In this document: positions 4,386 to 6,653 of the stretch, one piece after another | Position numbering within the stretch: position 1 is the first letter of the stretch | How the letters are laid out: each line of letters begins with the position of its first letter | Translations under genes and position numbers: made by a program | Assembly: GCA_026193675.1 (NCBI GenBank) | Contig: JAPHSO010000043.1 | Location: 1 to 6,653 of the forward strand | Origin: Gammaproteobacteria bacterium | GTDB lineage: Bacteria > Pseudomonadota > Gammaproteobacteria > Thiohalomonadales > Thiohalomonadaceae | Reading direction: 5' to 3' | DNA: 6,653 nt | The notes under the pieces: model-generated | Told to the model about the DNA's origin: nothing | Seen by the model: only the letters and a program-made list of their open reading frames with translations | Databases searched by the model: none

Positions 4386-6653
4386 TCAGCTTTTCCCATA
4401 ATCTAATCTCACATTTTCTTCACCAAAGGTGTGGCACAGCCTCTGCATCAACTGTTCAGCGGGCCTGATATGCCAGTCATCCCCTAAAAGGAGTTGGGCT
4501 TTCGCCCCCCGATTCAGATATTCAATCTGAATTGGCGTGATCCCCTCACAGTATGGCTCTATCGTACTGCGTAGCTTGGCGAGCTGCTCTGCACCGCTCT
4601 CATGGCTCAACACAAGCTGTAACTTTTTAGCATAACGCTCGCGTGCGCCATCAATATCAGTGACAAAATTTGCCTGCATTCGGTTCATTCCCGAATAGTC
4701 ATCGACTGATGCTTCTCCCTCAACCACCACCAGACGATCACGGGCAAGCATATCTCCAAACTGTGCATAGGCTTCAGTAAACAGGGCTATCTCAACCCTG
4801 GCACTCTTATCATCCAGTGTAATGAAGGCGATCTTATCGCCCCGTTTGGTATTCATGGTTCGGATCGCAATGATCAGACCCGAAATAATGATATTGCGCC
4901 CCTTCTCCGGTTTTATGCCGGAGATACGAGTCGATATAAACTGCCCCAACTCATCCAGATAGCGATCTATGGGATGACCCGTTAGGTATAGCCCCAGAGT
5001 CTCCTTCTCGCCCCCGAGACGGGTATCATCGTCCCATTCTGGCAGTTCAGGGATCTCGGTGGCACTCTGCTGCAGCGACTCCCCTTCAAATCCAAACAGG
5101 TCATCGATACCTGCGGCCTGGTTCTTGGCATCCTGATCGGCAAGTTGAATCGCATTGGGCAGCACCGCCATCATGCTGGCTCGGGTCGCCTTCAGACTAT
5201 CGAGGGCACCTGCACGAATCAGTGAGTCCAGCACCCGCTTGTTGGTCTTTCTCAGATCGACACGTCGACAGAACTGGTAAAGATCGGTGAAGAGCTCTTT
5301 TTTGCGCTCTTCAACAATCCCCTCAATGGCCCCTTCACCCACCCCCTTGATGGCTCCAAGTCCATAGACCACCTCCCCTGAGGGGAGTACGGTAAATTTG
5401 TATTCACTATGGTTGATGCTGGGTGAGAGCACCTTGAGCTTCATGGAACTGCACTCATCGATCAACATCACCACTTTATCGGTGTTATCCATATCGGCGG
5501 AGAGCACCGCTGCCATAAATGCTGAGGGATAGTGAGCCTTGAGCCAGGCGGTCTGGTAGGAGACCAGCGCATAGGCGGCAGAGTGTGACTTGTTAAAACC
5601 GTAACCGGCAAACTTCTCCATCAGATCGAAGATATAGGTCGCGGTCTTCTCCTCTACCCCGTTTTCAAGCGCACCCTTGGTAAAGATGTCACGCTGCTTG
5701 GCCATCTCTTCCGGTTTTTTCTTGCCCATTGCGCGGCGCAGCATGTCGGCTCCACCCAGTGTGTAACCGGCCAGCACCTGAGCGATCTGCATCACCTGCT
5801 CCTGGTAGAGGATAACCCCGTAGGTCGGTTGCAGAATCGGCTCCAGATCAGGGTGTGGATACTCCACCTTGGCCCGCCCGTGCTTACGGTTAATAAAATC
5901 ATCCACCATTCCAGACTGTAGTGGACCGGGACGGAACAGTGCCACCAGCGCGATAATATCTTCAAAACAGTTGGGCAGCAGGCGGCTAATGAGCTCCTTC
6001 ATTCCCCGCGACTCAAGCTGGAATACCGCTGTGGTCTGACTATCCATTAAAAGTCTGAAGGTGGCGGGATCATCGAGAGGAATTGTCGCAATGTCGACCT
6101 TCTTACCAAATGAGTTTTCAATGTGTTTGAGCGCCCAGTCGATAATCGTCAGCGTTCTCAGTCCAAGGAAGTCGAACTTAACCAGCCCCACCGCCTCAAC
6201 ATCGTTCTTATCAAACTGAGAGACCACATTGCCGCCACCCTCATCACAATAGAGCGGTGTAAAATCGGTCAGTGCGGTGGGTGAAATCACCACACCACCG
6301 GCATGCTTGCCGGCGTTGCGGGTGAGTCCCTCAAGTCGACGCGCCATATCGAGTAGCGCCGCCACCTCTTCGTCACGCTCATAGAGGTCACGCAGGTCAT
6401 CCTCCTGCTCCATCGCCTGCTCAAGGGTGATACCAACCTCAAACGGAATCAACTTGGCGATCTGATCGACAAATCCATAGGGGTGGTTCATGACTCGCCC
6501 TACATCACGCACCACCGCCTTCGCCGCCATCGAACCGTAGGTGATGATCTGCGACACCTTGTCCCGACCATAGTCGCGGGCCACGTAGTCGATGACGCGA
6601 TCACGCCCATCCATACAGAAGTCGATATCAAAATCTGGCATCGATACACGTTC
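4386..6653 (-). CDS. dnaE: DNA polymerase III subunit alpha, C-terminal two thirds
   Basis: The frame is open to the right edge, giving 755 residues of what should be a protein of about 1150. The missing N-terminus (about 394 residues by comparison with E. coli) holds the PHP domain and part of the palm. Alpha is the catalytic subunit of the replicative polymerase. Counting from the Met at 6641, catalytic aspartates are Asp3 and Asp5 in PDFDIDF and Asp157 in VKFDFLG, equal to E. coli Asp401, Asp403 and Asp555 with a constant offset. The fingers include ALFRPGPLQSGMVDDF (234-249), GGADMLRRAMGKKK (296-309) and FNKSHSAAYALVSYQ (349-363). A helix-hairpin-helix lies at about 426-440 (GLGAIKGVGEG). 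The clamp-binding site aligns with IDDLF (512-516), with Ile where E. coli has Gln. GEKETLGLYLTGHP (544-557) precedes the OB fold (about 583-660), and the rest is the tau-binding domain. It probably heads the dnaE-accA-tilS run seen here; its own upstream neighbour is outside the window. Confidence 0.99.
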   Translation of the reverse strand, partial: ERVSMPDFDIDFCMDGRDRVIDYVARDYGRDKVSQIITYGSMAAKAVVRDVGRVMNHPYGFVDQIAKLIPFEVGITLEQAMEQEDDLRDLYERDEEVAALLDMARRLEGLTRNAGKHAGGVVISPTALTDFTPLYCDEGGGNVVSQFDKNDVEAVGLVKFDFLGLRTLTIIDWALKHIENSFGKKVDIATIPLDDPATFRLLMDSQTTAVFQLESRGMKELISRLLPNCFEDIIALVALFRPGPLQSGMVDDFINRKHGRAKVEYPHPDLEPILQPTYGVILYQEQVMQIAQVLAGYTLGGADMLRRAMGKKKPEEMAKQRDIFTKGALENGVEEKTATYIFDLMEKFAGYGFNKSHSAAYALVSYQTAWLKAHYPSAFMAAVLSADMDNTDKVVMLIDECSSMKLKVLSPSINHSEYKFTVLPSGEVVYGLGAIKGVGEGAIEGIVEERKKELFTDLYQFCRRVDLRKTNKRVLDSLIRAGALDSLKATRASMMAVLPNAIQLADQDAKNQAAGIDDLFGFEGESLQQSATEIPELPEWDDDTRLGGEKETLGLYLTGHPIDRYLDELGQFISTRISGIKPEKGRNIIISGLIIAIRTMNTKRGDKIAFITLDDKSARVEIALFTEAYAQFGDMLARDRLVVVEGEASVDDYSGMNRMQANFVTDIDGARERYAKKLQLVLSHESGAEQLAKLRSTIEPYCEGITPIQIEYLNRGAKAQLLLGDDWHIRPAEQLMQRLCHTFGEENVRLDYGKS

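Overview
The window is a stretch of conserved housekeeping genes from a gammaproteobacterium, all on the minus strand. In the direction of transcription (right to left here) the order is dnaE (3' two thirds), accA, tilS, pyrG, kdsA (5' end only). From general knowledge, this order matches the dnaE-accA-tilS-pyrG-kdsA block of Pseudomonas and related gammaproteobacteria. All five proteins look intact as far as the window shows them. Genus cannot be told from this sequence alone. The KdsA N-terminus is of the 'GPC' type, as I recall from Xanthomonas-like proteins, and not the 'GGMN' type of E. coli.

Layout: 4386-6653 is the C-terminal 755 codons plus stop of the replicative DNA polymerase alpha subunit. 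A 51-base gap leads to accA (3378-4334), the alpha subunit of the acetyl-CoA carboxyltransferase. tilS (2039-3373, GTG start) follows after only 4 bases. It encodes the ligase that makes lysidine in the AUA-reading tRNA-Ile. A 271-base AT-rich spacer (1768-2038) separates tilS from pyrG (142-1767), CTP synthase. kdsA begins 3 bases after pyrG and runs off the left edge. The spacing suggests two transcription units, dnaE-accA-tilS and pyrG-kdsA. The products feed replication, fatty-acid synthesis, tRNA decoding, CTP supply and Kdo/LPS synthesis.

The only part not explained by ordinary genes is the tilS-pyrG spacer. Reading both strands against each other shows that about 190 bases of it (1799-1988) form one long imperfect palindrome. 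The arms are about 80 bases each, with roughly 59 of 79 positions identical by hand alignment, and they meet at an AT-rich tip near 1896. The best block, 1817-1838 against 1953-1975, matches at 20 of 23 columns. Six of the seven transition-type differences between the arms still allow G-U pairing in a plus-strand transcript, but only one does in a minus-strand transcript. Small CTGT/ACAG hairpins sit at both ends, and one of them overlaps the ribosome-binding region of pyrG. It could be a MITE-like or other dispersed palindromic element, or a structured RNA. I do not recognise it as a named family.
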